DNA from: Anthostomella pinea
Lineage: Eukaryota > Ascomycota > Sordariomycetes > Xylariales > Xylariaceae
Length of the DNA: 64,000 bases
Assembly: GCA_963556695.1 (NCBI GenBank)
Contig: CAUWAG010000018.1
Location: forward strand, 3,596,001 to 3,660,000
Reading direction: 5' to 3'
The position numbers were made by a program, and so were the translations under genes. The notes under the pieces are model-generated. The model ran no database searches. It worked only from the letters and a program-made list of their open reading frames with translations, and had not been told where the DNA came from. Shown here one piece after another: positions 1 through 12,537 of this stretch (positions are counted from its first letter, which is position 1; every line of letters starts with the position of its first letter).

Positions 1-1339
1 GAAGCGAAGCAGAAGGGAGGGAACGATGCTTGTCTAGTCGGGAAATATTAATAAATAAAATGACGCGCGGATCAGGACGTCTACCCTGTTTTGATCAATG
101 CCAACACACACAGGCATCATTGCACCCAGACAATACAGGGTGCAGATACTGGCTCGACGAAATGGTCGTTTGACGGGCTGGCGGCGCCCCCAAGGTACAG
201 CTTGTACCTTAATGAGATAGTGACATCCAATGCTGCCAGAGTGCTGTCCACTCTGCCACTGTCATCACGAGAGTCAGGTCAACGTCGTCATACCTCCATG
301 GAGATGACTCGCTGCAAGCTACCTATTCCGGCATGCTCTGCCAAACCGCCTTCCATTCTCGAAATATCGAGATGGGAAGAAAGAATCGACTTGGCTAGCA
401 AGTGGACCGCAACGCTTTTGTAAATGTGCATGAATTCCCTTCCGCTTGGCTCATTGTGAGGACTCCGGAGGACTCTGACTAAACTTTCATGGTCAACCGC
501 CACCGAACATAGAAAAGGGGAAGGTCCGTGGTTCATTGCACAGATCACTCATGATTGACACACCACGCCTTGCACGGATCAATGATTGACACACACGCCT
601 GTCCCGTCCCATGAATTCCGGTTTGTGGTGTGGAGAGTCGGTCAAGTTGGGGCAAATTCGGCGGCGATCCTCGGAGAGTCTGGGCTGTAATCACTGATCG
701 CAGAGGATTTTGTAGGATGCTCAGGAACATTTGCCCTTTTGGCCTCATCACGATGCATTGGTAAGCTGGTGCAAATCTTGCAGTCTGACTCAGCATCCTA
801 GACGATACGCTGCGTTAGTCGTTAAATCAGTAAGAGGTGTAGTATCGTAATGAGAGCAGTTATGCATGTATCGGGTATGCCTGTCTAGTTCAAGAGCGAC
901 CATCTGACGGCCGGGATGATCAGAAATGGTTCAATGGGGAGAGAGATACCCAACCTAATAAATAAGAGTTGAATACCCGGCCGAACTACACCACCCACTT
1001 GAACTAAGCAGCCACGAAAAAACTCTATTATTCGAGACACAGTGATGATGCCAGACGAGTGCGTCCGAGACTTCGCCGGCATGGCCGGCTTAGTGTGAGT
1101 GTTGGGTTGCTCCTATTCCGGCCCGTGCTGCTCTCGGTTCCATACCAAATATCAACGAATCCCACATGACACATCCTTATTAGCAAAGCACGACTTCTAC
1201 AGATAAAGACTCTACTGAGATACACATCCCGTTCTCGTGGCTATCGAATATGATTACACGTTTCCCGTGAAGAGGAAAACCCCGAGAAACACAGCATTCT
1301 ATGTTGGCTCATCCTTCCCGTCGCCCATGAGCAACTGCA
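1..1339. other. Left-edge region without a supported gene
   Basis: Short open frames occur on both strands, but none shows a recognisable domain, a signal peptide or a chain of compatible splice sites. A short direct repeat built on ATGATTGACACAC occurs near 552-600. Nothing else is supported. Confidence 0.5.
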
Positions 1340-1738
1340 CTACTCTTCCTCGGCCAGCCTCCGGGCCGCATCGAATGGACCCTCAACATTCCACAGCAGA
1401 GCCTTCTCTTTGGTAGCCCTATTATTACCTCCGATTGCATGCAGCAGCATGTCGCCCACTATACCGAAATACATCCTAACTCCTCCTCCAAGACCTCGAG
1501 ATCCCCCGTCTTCAGCGCAGACACCGTGGTGTCGATATCTATGAGCTGCTCCAAAGCGATGAGAGGGGGGATGGCTTACTCCTGTTGCCTTGGGAGACAT
1601 GAGCCGGAGGTTGATGAAGCTTCTCGTGATGAGGTGGTAGGGTCGCTCACTGCATGCGAGTGGTCTGGCGACCATGGTGGTGGCTTGAAGGAGACTCTGC
1701 ACGTCGTTGGCGTTGCCATCCCTACAAGCGTCGAAGAG
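1340..1738 (-). pseudogene. Possible ankyrin-repeat protein fragment, frame-disrupted
   Basis: The minus strand reads LFDACRDGNANDVQSLL just after a plausible splice acceptor (CTGATCCCACTCAG), which resembles the opening helices of fungal ankyrin-repeat proteins. The helix-like text then shifts frame: IDTTVSALKTGDLEVLEEEL appears in a second frame, and the last part, ending FDAARRLAEEE and a stop, is back in the first frame. No single intron I could place joins all pieces, so this is either a decayed gene or one with exons I misread. The family assignment rests on one short stretch and is weak. Confidence 0.3.
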
Positions 1739-2760
1739 CCTGAGTGGGATCAGCTATGAAGTCGTTTCTGCAGAAATGATGATGGGATATGACTGCCGAA
1801 TATTCCGTGTGATCAGGGGATGGAAGCCTCAATGTTTTCAAGTAGGTTATCTTTGCTTGTCTCTTGCAGTGGTGATCGACAAGTGCGAGGTATCGGCGCG
1901 AGAATGTGTGACAGTCTGGTAGGGCCCAAGCTGGCAAACCGAAACTTGATGCCGCCAGGACCGAGCTGCTCTGTGCTGATCATTGCAAGGCTATGGTGTG
2001 CCACATGGGCTCTTAAAATAGACATATCATGGCGCGAGCAATCGTGTCGCTCCGAACTCATGTCAGCGTGGCGGATATGCCTTGGATGCAAGTCTACAGC
2101 TTCAAACCCATGTGAAGTGGTGGGTTCACCAACTCGGTCCTGCATTTCGCCGTTATTGAAGTTTGTGCCCCTTCGAGAGACTGCGTTCGTTATGGCTCTC
2201 GAGTCAGTCAATCTGTGAGATTTCAAACCGTTCTAGTATTGAAAGGAAAAGAGAAGAAGATCTATGGGGGAGAAGCCCCCATATATATGTACAGGTGTGC
2301 CATCAGAGTGACTAGATCATCATACGATAATGGTGCCAGAATCCTGGTGGCCTGAGGGTCGGCTGACTGCCCTCAAACCAAACCCATTAGCGCATTCAGC
2401 CCCGAAGGCCTCGTCTGGACCTGCTATGATATCCAACACAATCCCTTGTATAATCCTGGAGTGTTGTTAAGAGGTGAAATAGGCAGATGAGTTAGTCAGG
2501 CAGTCAGCCCCTACTCACAACTCAATGCACCTATATAGTGCCTAAGTCGCTTTAATACCACGTCACGTATGTAGGTTGGTTTTTTCACGTATGTAGGTGT
2601 GTAATAGCTCCACGAAACCGGGCCATTCCACTCGAGAACGGGGTCAATCCCTTCGGTGTAGATGGTGGCGACTGGTACCTGGCGAGGGGGTGATAAAAGA
2701 TGACTGAGCCCATAGTTCAACAAAATAATATATTTCCTTTCTCGAACCACATAGCATATC
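1739..2760. other. Region without a supported gene
   Basis: Open frames of up to 137 codons overlap on opposite strands between 1813 and 2226, but they mirror each other and have no recognisable domain. The last 200 bases probably hold the promoter of the secreted-protein gene starting at 2761. Confidence 0.4.
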
Positions 2761-3650
2761 ATGTTGTTTTCTCATATGGGCTATGGCATTCGATCTTTCG
2801 GCAGTGCTCTCGCAGTCTGTCTGCTGGCTACCGCGACGCTTAGCGAAATTATCCTTACCACACCAATCGGTATCAAGGCAGATGGTAAGGGCACTGTCTA
2901 CTGTCGTAAGCAACAGCCCACACTAGTTACACGTTATACACCGGACGACGCCGCGGACGCTGCCACGGTTGAGGATTGGCTGCGCAGCTCAGAACATTGA
3001 CAATCACGATGAGTTTGGTACGAGACAGCGCCGGCCAGGCTAGCTACCATGTCCTGCTCTGCTGATACTTCACAGTCTTCTACACGGAGGAATCGTACGG
3101 CATTACCGAGGGGAAGGAAGCCGCAGCCGCCTTTGCAGATGCGAATGGCAAATATACATTCCAGGACCTTTTCGGCCCCAATACCCTGCTCGACACTGCC
3201 TTTGGGAACCCCAGCACGGATAATCAGGATATATGCTGGGCGTGTTCCGAGGCCATGGCCAGATATGCAAGCGGTAAGTAAGCCTTGAACTCCCAGTCAA
3301 CCTCCGCTGGTTGGGTTATGATGAGACGAATGTCTACTATAGGGAAGACGTGGGTGTTCAAGCACGATAAGGGCAACGAGTACAGTGCCTGGGCGTTCAT
3401 TGAAAGACCTATCCTCCATGAGGAGTGCAGCTGTTACCAAAATTTTATGTAATGTAAGCCCATACCCAGCAGCTTCCATAAAATCTGCTCGTGGGATGCA
3501 CTCTTGCGTATATCACGCATCTCTTCCTTGCTCTCATTTTAGCTTATAAATAACTCAGAAGTCCTGATCACGGAGTGTTGTTATCACAGGGACCACCCAG
3601 CCGACGAGCCCGAAGACTTCAAGGATGATATCAAATTAGACACTGAGTAA
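2761..3650 (+). CDS. Small secreted protein, unknown family (effector-like)
   Basis: Hand-built model of five exons: 2761-2905, 2988-3017, 3076-3273, 3343-3448 and 3590-3650, total 540 nt, 179 residues. All phases close and every intron is GT-AG. The first donor could instead be at 2885, giving a protein 7 residues shorter in the same frame. Residues 1 to about 28 form a hydrophobic signal peptide (SALAVCLLATATLS core). The mature part has few cysteines (VYC, a CWAC motif and an ECSC motif) and an acidic tail ending DIKLDTE. I do not recognise a family. Size, secretion signal and a gene-poor setting are typical of fungal secreted effector-like proteins, but no function can be assigned. The stop after codon 79 of the first open frame lies in the first intron. 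Confidence 0.65.
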
Positions 3651-6119
3651 GTGGCAATTGCAGAACATCGCGCGAGGGCAAATTCCGAAGCTTGACCCCG
3701 TTCGGACGATCTCTGACTCTGTATGCTGCAGCGCGGAAGGGGATTCAGACGACGGTTATTGACGACGGCTAAAAATTTACAAACGTACTGTATTCCATAC
3801 AATCGTTTGGGTATCAAGAAGGAACCGCATGACCACTTTCACTGCTTGAGGAGAAATGGGAGCATAGGTAGCTAGGATATAAGCGTTGGAGCGCTCGGGG
3901 ACGGCGTCTTTCGAACGGGGAACAATGCCACTTTTTCAGAGTGAGCTATATATACTTGAAAATGAAATCGGACCAGCAAATCGATGGCGCAAGGTGGTTC
4001 TCACATGTTCGTCCTCTTTTTCCTTCATGGGCTTGATGTAGAAAGGGGTTACCAGAATCTCGCTTGGTACATATGTGCCGATATGAATATGCAGTTAGAC
4101 ACAGCCTCATACCCCACCGAGCCAAGCATGCCGGTATGTGGTGACTGTATCTTGCTTGGCAGGCCCCATAAAGGCAGAACACGTGGATTTGCACCCTGGG
4201 ACACGCGTGTAAAAAGGACAGAGGTGCGCGTTGATGGATCAGGGATGGAGGTGGTTGGTGCGGGTTGTTTCAGGACTCGTGACGTCGCGTAGGGTGGTGC
4301 TGTTTGTCTCCATATACCCACACATATACCCATAGGTAGCACTCGAAGCGAGCTTGTTGACGCGGGGACGACTGTCTCCAGGACTACCGACGACGTCCAA
4401 ACGGCGCTGCCAGCGTTTCGGATGATCATCCGACCAATGACAACTTTTTTGTTCGTTGATGCCGCGATTCATGCTCTGCATCGCGTGGCCACTCACGGGT
4501 CACTCGCTACCTTGGACCCTTGGCCCGGCAGCCCGGGAGACTTTCGCCTGGTGCCACTGTCAGCGCGGGATCGTAGTGTGACGGACAACAAGGATGTCCC
4601 CTCAGAACGCATCTCCCTTGACTCTTGCCGCATAAAGCCGGAAATTCGCTACTCTTATTGCGCATTGAAGTACGACGGCGAAACCAAGGAAGCATCCTAG
4701 GCAATGCAGAGCCGGAGCTTTATCGCGAACCCATTCGCATGAGAATCCTTCCGCGGCATCTAGGCTCGTGCGGCCGGGCCAGTCTGCAGATCAGGATCTG
4801 CTTCCATGGCCGCCTTCTAGAAGCACCAAAAGTCCGACGACACACTATCAAGCTGGTTTTCCGCTAGGCGCTGCGTTACAGGATCCCTGATCACTGAACC
4901 CTGCGCGTGTGCTACGCACCTGAACCACAAGCGTCGAAAGTAAGGGGTCATAGTGCTGCAAGACACGAGATAGGTGAGAACTTTTTTTCTGGTCCAGTGC
5001 CCATGGTTGACTAGATCATGGAACCCCCACTGGGTATGTATGTTTGGGTATCCCGCTTGGAGACCCAACGGTGCGGTCTGACCCGTCGGTTCACCTGGTG
5101 CTTCAGACCGGTCGCCAATCAGACCGTGCATCCAGTTCTCGTCCGAGTCATCCCAAAGTCCCTACGGTAGTTGCCACTGAAAACCTCGGCATCCCCGCGC
5201 GAGAGTGTTGCTTCGGCTCCACTCTTGACCGTTGAGATATCCGACGACGAACTTGTCGGCCGCTTCGGGCTTCCTAGGCAATTGGCGGTACAACCGGACG
5301 CTTCGGTCCGATGTAGCAGCATTTCAGACTGGATTTGCTTCGCACTGAGCGGGATGGACGCCGCAAATCGCTGTCCCAAGTGTCTTGGATCCATCAGACG
5401 GCAGTCGTGGAATGCCTTACGAAGGGATACAGGACACCCGTGCTCAGCTCGAAGCTCGAACTTCAGTTATCACCAACCCCTTGTCTGTAGGCATCATGTC
5501 GTCTGGTGGCTGTAATGATCGCTGCGGATGTCGTGACCTGGCATCAGGAGCCTGCTCATTCGAGGGCAAAGTAGGTATCGCTAAAGAATATCGTTCGCTA
5601 GTATCGTTTTTGTGCCGGGAGTGCGTTCGAACATGAGCGAGATAGGGGCTTCCACGGGGTGTATTCAACGGGGTCGAGATATTGATGGATCTACTTCGGA
5701 ATACCGGTGAGCTTCAGAAATGGGAAATATGTTCGGGGCGGCTTACTGTCTTGCTTGTGATGCATAGTCAATCTGTTCCCATGACCAGGTAAAAACGGAG
5801 CAGCCATGCATACGCGGTCTCTTGGGCCGGGATCCCGGAGGCGGGCCGTGTAAAATTCTTACAGCAGCCGGAGGCAAGCCCACGACCCCGTAACTTGCCG
5901 ACTACATGCGGCCGGTACTCCTTGATCCCCGGAACCGAGACTCCTGCCGAATAGCGACATTCGGCCTGGTACCTCCCACCTGCAGGGCCACCATACATGA
6001 AGGTACTTGCGTCAGGTACACAACTCGGGCGAGACAGTGAATTTCTCTCTGTCTGCCTGGCACCATCCCATGCTACTACTACCTAGGATCCTGTCTACTT
6101 TCCTTGACTGGCTCATCAC
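3651..6119. other. Gene-poor 2.5-kb region
   Basis: Several overlapping short frames exist on both strands (for example 3984-4292 and 5171-5515), but none has domain-like composition. A short cysteine-containing stretch near 5495-5570 was considered and rejected. I see no mobile element or RNA gene here. Confidence 0.45.
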
Positions 6120-7015
6120 GTCCGCGTGAGATCCCCACCAAGCCGCTGCATCATTGAGCAACGACAAACAGAGAGATCCACCACCACCAACCGGACCAAC
6201 AACTCTACTGCCACTGCACTGCAGCAGTGCCTTCCGTTGTCATCTTTCTTTCTTGAGCTGGAACATCTCAGAGTAGGGCTGCTGCATAAAGTATTCACCT
6301 CCCTTGCAAATCCCAACAATAAAGGGCAGCCACGCAGCCATCCCGGCTCCCTTTCGTTCCTTTCTCGGAATGCAACAAACAACATTGAACCAGAGACAGA
6401 CTGCATCTTTCCACCCCAGGTTCTCTCACACCAAAGCCTTGCATCAACTTCCAAAGGAAGGCACGCAGGTAGGTATCCACTCCGCCTCAGACACCATACC
6501 TATGCAGCTGCCTGCCGCTCAAACACCTTGCATTCTGCACTCCAACAAACACACCTACCATAACCTTTGACAACAACCTCAGCCTGCACCTGCACAAGCA
6601 GCTTCAGCCTGACCTTAACCTTCACTTCCACCTTGACCTCCACCACTTCTACTTTACCTTCACCACTTCTTCACCTTCTCTCCCAACTCATCACGTGCAT
6701 CTCCTCCGTTTCCCATCATCACACTGCGAAGGTCTTGACTCCTGCACCCGGAAGTAGCACCAGCAACCCGTGCCACGCGCATCTACTGGACTCTCTGATA
6801 TCGAGGTCTCTTTCATTGCCGTTGGCTACCTAGGTACCTGCACACTTCCCACCGACTCCGCGGCATCTCGTTGTCTCGGTGAACCCGAGGTCTCGACTAC
6901 ATAAACACACCGCCATCAGTTATCTGGTGCCAACTGCCGGGCCTTACTCGTCATCCATCCACCTCCTTCTTCCACCTCTACCTTCGCGTTCGTCCTCCTC
7001 TGGACATACCTCCAG
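6120..7015 (+). promoter_or_regulatory. Pyrimidine-rich upstream/leader region of the Stc1-domain gene
   Basis: The plus strand is strongly C/T-rich, with repeated ACC/TTC/CTT words (especially 6567-6720 and 6950-7015). In filamentous fungi such tracts commonly lie just upstream of or within transcribed leaders. The tract ends at a strong donor, CAG|GTAAGTAAG at 7016, suggesting it is the first, untranslated exon of the gene starting at 7669. Confidence 0.4.
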
Positions 7016-7621
7016 GTAAGTAAGCAACTTCATCCAACAGGCGGACGCACTCTGATCTTGCACGCTCCTTCCTTTCCCCACGCAAACACCCTCACTCCCT
7101 TGTCCCCATATGCCCTGGCAATCGCACCTTTATCTCTCGGGGTGAGCGCGTATCCACCTGTTGGTACCTGCACCACAGAGACTTGCCTACCTCGTTACCT
7201 CCCTTTAGCTACACGTCTTTCGCCCTCGACATTTCGTCTTTCATCCGTCGACACTGCACCTACCGCCTCTTCTGATCTCGCAAAGCAACCATATCCTTCA
7301 CCAGGTACCCACACCTCTCTGGATACTTACATGTAGGTATTGATACCAATCCTCCTTTGCTACCGTGTATCGCTCACCCGCATCTAACAACATCCTTTCC
7401 CACTGGCCGTACTCTTTCACCTTTTTCTCCCGTCGCCTTTGGTATCTCACTGGCCCCTTGTTCCCTTCGCAGGAGATGCTTAGCAGGTATCCACCCCTAG
7501 AAGAAGATTGCCCATGTTTCCCATTCCTTCCTTCCTCTTCCTCGATCGCATTTCTGTTGCTCAACTTCATGACACCTCCAGTGATCTCATCAAGCAACTC
7601 CACTAACTGACCTCGCTGCAG
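7016..7621 (+). other. Probable 5'UTR intron (606 nt)
   Basis: The donor GTAAGT at 7016 is near consensus. The end shows a textbook branch site (CACTAACTGACC) about 15 nt before the acceptor GCTGCAG at 7621. The spliced leader would then run about 47 nt to the ATG at 7669. The short frames inside the interval have no coding character. Confidence 0.5.
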
Positions 7622-7668
7622 TCCGCTCACAGTTCATACGGCCAGGAACGAGGACAACACCAGTCAAC

Positions 7669-9348
7669 ATGGCAACCGGACGGTATCCCAAGGGATTCAA
7701 CTCCCAGCAGTATGTTTCAATCATGACATTGCCCATATTATTGCGCGTGCGTACTGACATTGTGTACATAGGCGGTCTAACGTAGCGCCCTCTTCGTAAG
7801 GACGAATCAGCCTCCTTACATAGTCTACTGCTAATCATTCCTAAAGCTTCAAGTGCAGAATCGGTGGTGAATGGAAGCCGTCCTCTGGCTTCTCTTCCGC
7901 ACAACTCGCCAAATGGCACCAGAAGAGAGGCCAAGATGGCATCAACCCCATAACCATCGGCCTCACATGCCTGGAGCACGCACAGGGGTTTGGACGTGAG
8001 AAAAAGTGCGGTGGCCCCTGTGGTAAGAAACTACAGAAGGAACGGTTCAGCAAGAACCAGCGGAACAGAGAAGACGCCGTAAGTACTGTCAATCCCATGG
8101 CAGACCACCAGCACTTTATCACTGACTGTTTGCTTCAGTGGTGCATTGCCTGTACCGATTGGAAAGGAGAGGTCGAAACTACCGAAATTCCGCCCCCCGC
8201 ACCCAATACGCAGATCTCACCAGATGAGATGTCTGGTGACATCGTGGTTGTCGGTGAAGATGAAGATGAGCATAACCTCGAAGAGGAGAAGCCTGTCGAG
8301 GACCTGCCTTACAGCGAGAGCGATTCCGAAGAGGAAGAAGAAGACTATGGCGGTTTGAAGGCATACATGGATGCGGACACAGATGTCGAAGACAACGATG
8401 ACGGAGTTCACACCGCTGACGCCTTCAGCCTTGACACCTTCAGCGTCACACAGTCACGGAATGCTTCTGGCCGCATCGAGGACGGAGATGATGACGATGA
8501 TGATGATGATGACGATGACACCGTAAGAAGCATTCTGGTACACACCATAATATCAAGCTGACAGTCTTCAGGGACTATTCCCCACCCGGGATTCGTCCAT
8601 GAACATGCAGGCCCTTCAAAGCGATCTGAATTCGCTGTCAGGCTACAGAAACGTAGCCTTGCGTGGCAGTCGTGTCATCTCTGGCAGCACAACCGGCAGC
8701 GCGTCAGGTTCTGTGAGCACGGCTATACGAAGACCTATGACCCCGCGGGATGAACCCGCTCGCGAAGATGTTCGTCGCCAGACGGCAGGAGGAAACCCCG
8801 GACCCTCCGCTTGGCTTCCGCCTCACCTGCGACATGGCGGATCTTCCGTCGGTGGACGTAGCCAGCAACATAGCGCCCAGGGACATGGCTCACGGCTATC
8901 CGTCGCTTCTAGCGACTCAAGGGACGGCCTTGAAAACTTGTCCAGCCGATCGGTCTCGGCGTCTGACGCCACATCTGCGGCACGACCCCCTCAGGCCTAC
9001 ACGGCATACAACCCGAGCGGCGGAGCGGTTCAGCGAACCACTGCCACGGCCACGGAAACCCTGCGAAATATCAATGCGCTGCCGCCCAAGCCTCACACTG
9101 GTTTACCCCAAAACCTCGACGCGATGGCTCCTCCGCCCCAGGCTACGGAGAAGAAGAAGCAGAACCCCAACTTCCCGAAGGGTGTAAGTGTTGCAATAGG
9201 CTGTCCTCGGAGTATAGTAAACTGACTATGTGTATAGGACACACGCAAGATTTTCCGCGCGGCCCAGGGAACGGCATTCCGGTCGGTAGAGTATGTGCCA
9301 GAACCCGAAATCCGTGTGGAAGACTCTGATAGTTCTGATGAGAACTGA
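7669..9348 (+). CDS. Stc1-domain protein (RNAi/heterochromatin adaptor family)
   Basis: Six exons: 7669-7709, 7772-7795, 7847-8078, 8139-8522, 8572-9183 and 9238-9348; 1404 nt, 467 residues, all phases close. The N-terminal ~110 residues form a Stc1-type zinc-binding domain: KCRIGGEWKPSSGFS, then LTCLEH, KKCGGPCGK, RFSKNQRNRED and WCIACTDW. In fission yeast, Stc1 links the RNAi effector to the Clr4 methyltransferase complex at heterochromatin; the domain is also found in other fungi with unproven roles. The rest is low-complexity: an acidic segment (residues about 140-225) ending in an 11-residue aspartate run encoded by a GAT/GAC microsatellite, a Ser/Pro-rich middle, and a short conserved-looking C-terminus (TRKIFRAAQGTAFRSVEYV). 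The start is the only ATG before the domain. Domain call is good; the silencing role here is inference. Confidence 0.85.
8485..8519 (+). repeat. GAT/GAC trinucleotide microsatellite in coding sequence
   Basis: About twelve consecutive GAT or GAC codons encode a poly-aspartate run in the Stc1-domain protein. Length variation between strains would be expected and would stay in frame in three-base steps. Confidence 0.85.
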
Positions 9349-10298
9349 GTTACGTCTTCGGCTGTGGTCAGGTTCAGTATGCAATTACTGGAACTTGGCA
9401 AGCATGGCGAAGGCCATCTCTGTCCCGGCATGACAAGTTATGGTGCGATCAACAACCCGCCTCACCAATCTTTCGACATTTTTCGATGTCCATGATGTTG
9501 CCTCGTTGACGTCCAGGCTGATCAAAGTGCTGGACCTACACGGACTTACAACCTCAATCTCTTTCCACAAACAGCACGGTCGCTGTTTTCCGGTGCCATG
9601 ATTCCCAGGTCAATCTGGGTATGGTCATATTCGGCTTCTTGTGCCACCGGGCTCTGCATTCGAGGTTCTTCGGACATAGTTCAACAACACATTAGCTGCC
9701 GATGGCCAACTGCTAGACTCGGCAATTAGGTTTGATAGATACTGCGAACTGACTTAATTTGAGGCACAAATGACGATCCTGCTGGGTGACCTATTTATGT
9801 CATTGTCATGCTGTAGTTCTTAACCCAGTACGACTGACGAGCTTCCGTGGTCCACACCCGTTGATATAGGCAGCCTCCCGTATTTGCAGATCTCCAAATA
9901 TATCCCTGCCTTCCCGATGGCGGCCCAGCGCCATGCACGAGAACCCAAGTCGTTCGTTGGATGATGCAGCCTCGTCCTTTCCGATGTGGTAACACCAACT
10001 CCCTGTCGTGCTTTGGTACCTTCCGAGCCTCGGAGTAAAGCAGCAGGAATGTCCCCTTTCAAGCGATCTTCGACATGCCATCCGACGCCCGGCTTCTGTG
10101 GGCGGCATGTCCTCCCGCACTCGCCCACGTCGTGCCAATCCCGAGCTGTATAATATGGGTCTCATCTGGGAGAACTGCGCTACACATCAGGGGATCACGC
10201 GGTGTGGTATAAGTGATACAGGTTGCTGCTTCTCGCTTTCTTTCGTTCTCTGCGCTTGAATAGACATTTGATTCCCATGACCTACGTGTTCGTATATC
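9349..10298. other. Intergenic region between two plus-strand genes
   Basis: The downstream flank of the Stc1-domain gene is followed by the upstream region of the DUF7514 gene. Minus-strand frames of up to 119 codons (9806-10165) overlap each other in different frames and lack domain features. Nothing else is supported. Confidence 0.45.
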
Positions 10299-12537
10299 AT
10301 GAGAAGTACGGTAGATATGCAAGACGACACGAGCTTTCGACCAGAACCGCATACCACCTGCACGGAACCACCGAGTTCTGCAAAACGAAGTGTAACATCT
10401 TTGGAGAGCACCGAGGCCCTGCGCAGCCAGAACCCGGATCTGTATCCAACCTCAGACGTCATGCTGCTCGAACAGGATGACCGGAGCGGGTCGAATACGT
10501 CGACCCCAATCCCCTCGTCGAGACCGACTCTTGGTACCGATGGAATCTCACCGGTCTTTCTGGATGAGATACGGAAGGTTATCAGGCAAGAAGGTGAGGA
10601 CTTGTGTCTACCTGTCCACAGTGCTAGAGCTAATACTATAAAGTCATCGAAGCCACGCAAAGGGGTCAGCCAACCAACATCGCTAGCAAGCTCTCCTATT
10701 CTAGCACCTCGGACTCGAATGACTCCTCAACTATTCCGAGTCCGGCCAGTGTTTCTTCAGTTCCCTCTGCCCCGAGTCCGAATGCCGCTACATCAGCGGA
10801 TGGTGCGCAGCCAGGAGTCCGCGTCAGTGAACGTGAACCGCCTCGGAGTACCCCGATGCGCCCTGCCACATATAGACGATCTAGCTCAAATAGAGAGCCA
10901 GTGTCTGAATGGGGCTACCTCTTTGACGGGAATGGCGACTCAACTCATCGTTGGGACGACTTCCTGGGAGCACTGGCCCGCCGTATTGTGATTCCGCCTT
11001 CATCTGGACCGCCTGTCAAAGCATGTGCTTACCTACCCATCAATAGATTGACGAGTTTACCCCGAAAGGTAGTCTGGTGATCACACCGGAGAAGCTCGAG
11101 ACACTGTACACCATGTTCCGCCTTGATTCGGAGAAAATTCCATTCGCAGGTGAGTGTTACGTGCTACATGGAGAGAATATGTCCTGGAACGAGAAAGTGA
11201 CTCGTGCAACCTCTGCAGACATCTTCAAGCCCGATACGAACGACGACCTTGATCATATTGCCGACTTCTACAGCGACCTGGGCTGTCAGTACCATCTTGT
11301 GCAAGCCAATACTCGCGCGAGACCTCGAGTTCCCGCTTTGACGGCAGTCGGCTTTGTCCAGTACTTTACAACTTGCGTCTTCGCCCATCCCGATGAAGAG
11401 TCTCGTCGCCTCGACAAGATCGTTGCGGATATTCCCTTGGCGCTTGGTAGTACTGGACCCGATAACAGGACCGAGAAGCTGCCACGACAGTTCTTCCGCA
11501 GTCTGCTACCCGTCAAACCCGACCCTACCGGAGCGAAGACGTTGACTGCAGCCATGGACGGTCTTATGCACAGCCTGAGACAATCGGCAATCCGTCAGAA
11601 CACTTCTTCAGCGTCTGCGCAGCAAGGCTTAGAAAAGGCAAGCACCGTCACGACGTATCGCGCAACCCGACAGCGCCTGGCGCCCGAGGTCCTATACGGC
11701 AGTTCCAGTTCAGATCGGTACAAACCCGAACCACCAGAAGCCAAATCCGGTCGTCGGCGGTTCAACCCAAGCGCCCTGCAGACGATCGGTGACGAGGCCG
11801 CGATGGAGAACTATCATCACGAGGGACGGCAGGACCGCCACGAGTTCCACCGGAAGCTTTCCCAGAGCGGTGACGCAGAGACCACCAAGACGCCACGGCC
11901 TGCTCATGACGAGCAGATGGCCTCGCCGACAACGCGCCCTGGTATGGCAAGTAGAGAACGCTCCAACTCCTACTTCTCGTACTCCACCAACCCGCTGCCG
12001 ATCCCGGCGCCGCCGGTCGGCAGCGCCGCGACGTCGCCCACAACGACGTCGACGTCGTCGTCGCACCGACGATCTCGCAGCCCGCAACACCAGGGGTATC
12101 GGGCGTCGGCACCCGGCGTGCCGTCTTCTTCCGCGACTGCTGGATCTGGATCTGGATACACGCCCTCGAAGTACGCGCCCGCGCCCGAGCATGGGGCTCT
12201 GGTGCGTCGAGCATCGGATCATACGTCGAGCGAAGACTATACTCACCCCCCCCCTCCAGCCCCAGCACCGGCCCCGGCCCCGGCTCCCGCTCCGAAAGCG
12301 GTCACCTGGACCGAGCCGGTGGGCGTCGTGGCGACGCTGACGACGATCCAGGACTCGGACGCTGGGTTGAGTAGGAGACATGAGCGGCAGCATCATCACC
12401 GGCGACGTAGCACGGCGCCGCCTGTGGATGATAGGGGACCTACTTGGGAGGAGGTGCTGAAGTCGCAGAAGGCGGGCGGGGGTGGGAGTGGGAAGCATGG
12501 GGGGAATGGGAGTCGGGGGTATAGTTTTGGGCACTGA
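10299..12537 (+). CDS. DUF7514 domain protein with disordered C-terminus
   Basis: Four exons: 10299-10593, 10644-10987, 11047-11149 and 11219-12537; 2061 nt, 686 residues, phases close. A second in-frame ATG at 10317 would shorten the N-terminus by 6 residues. Residues about 185-325 match the fungal DUF7514 pattern: WGYLFDGNGDSTHRWDDFLG, then FTPKGSLVITPEKLETLY, then FYSDLGCQYHLVQANTRARP and ALTAVGFVQYFTTCVFA. The third-exon junctions fall inside the domain and restore this text exactly, which supports them. The rest is Ser/Pro/Arg-rich and probably disordered, with a Pro-Ala repeat near residue 600 and basic His/Arg-rich clusters near the end. The family has no known function. Confidence 0.8.

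Noticed and set aside
5495..5640. Possible metallothionein-like peptide (CNDRCGC followed by a later cysteine)
   Set aside because: Too few cysteines, no supported second exon and no clear promoter or start context.
11710..12534. 274-codon Arg-rich minus-strand frame
   Set aside because: It is the complement of the Ser/Pro/Ala-rich tail of the DUF7514 protein and has no domain.
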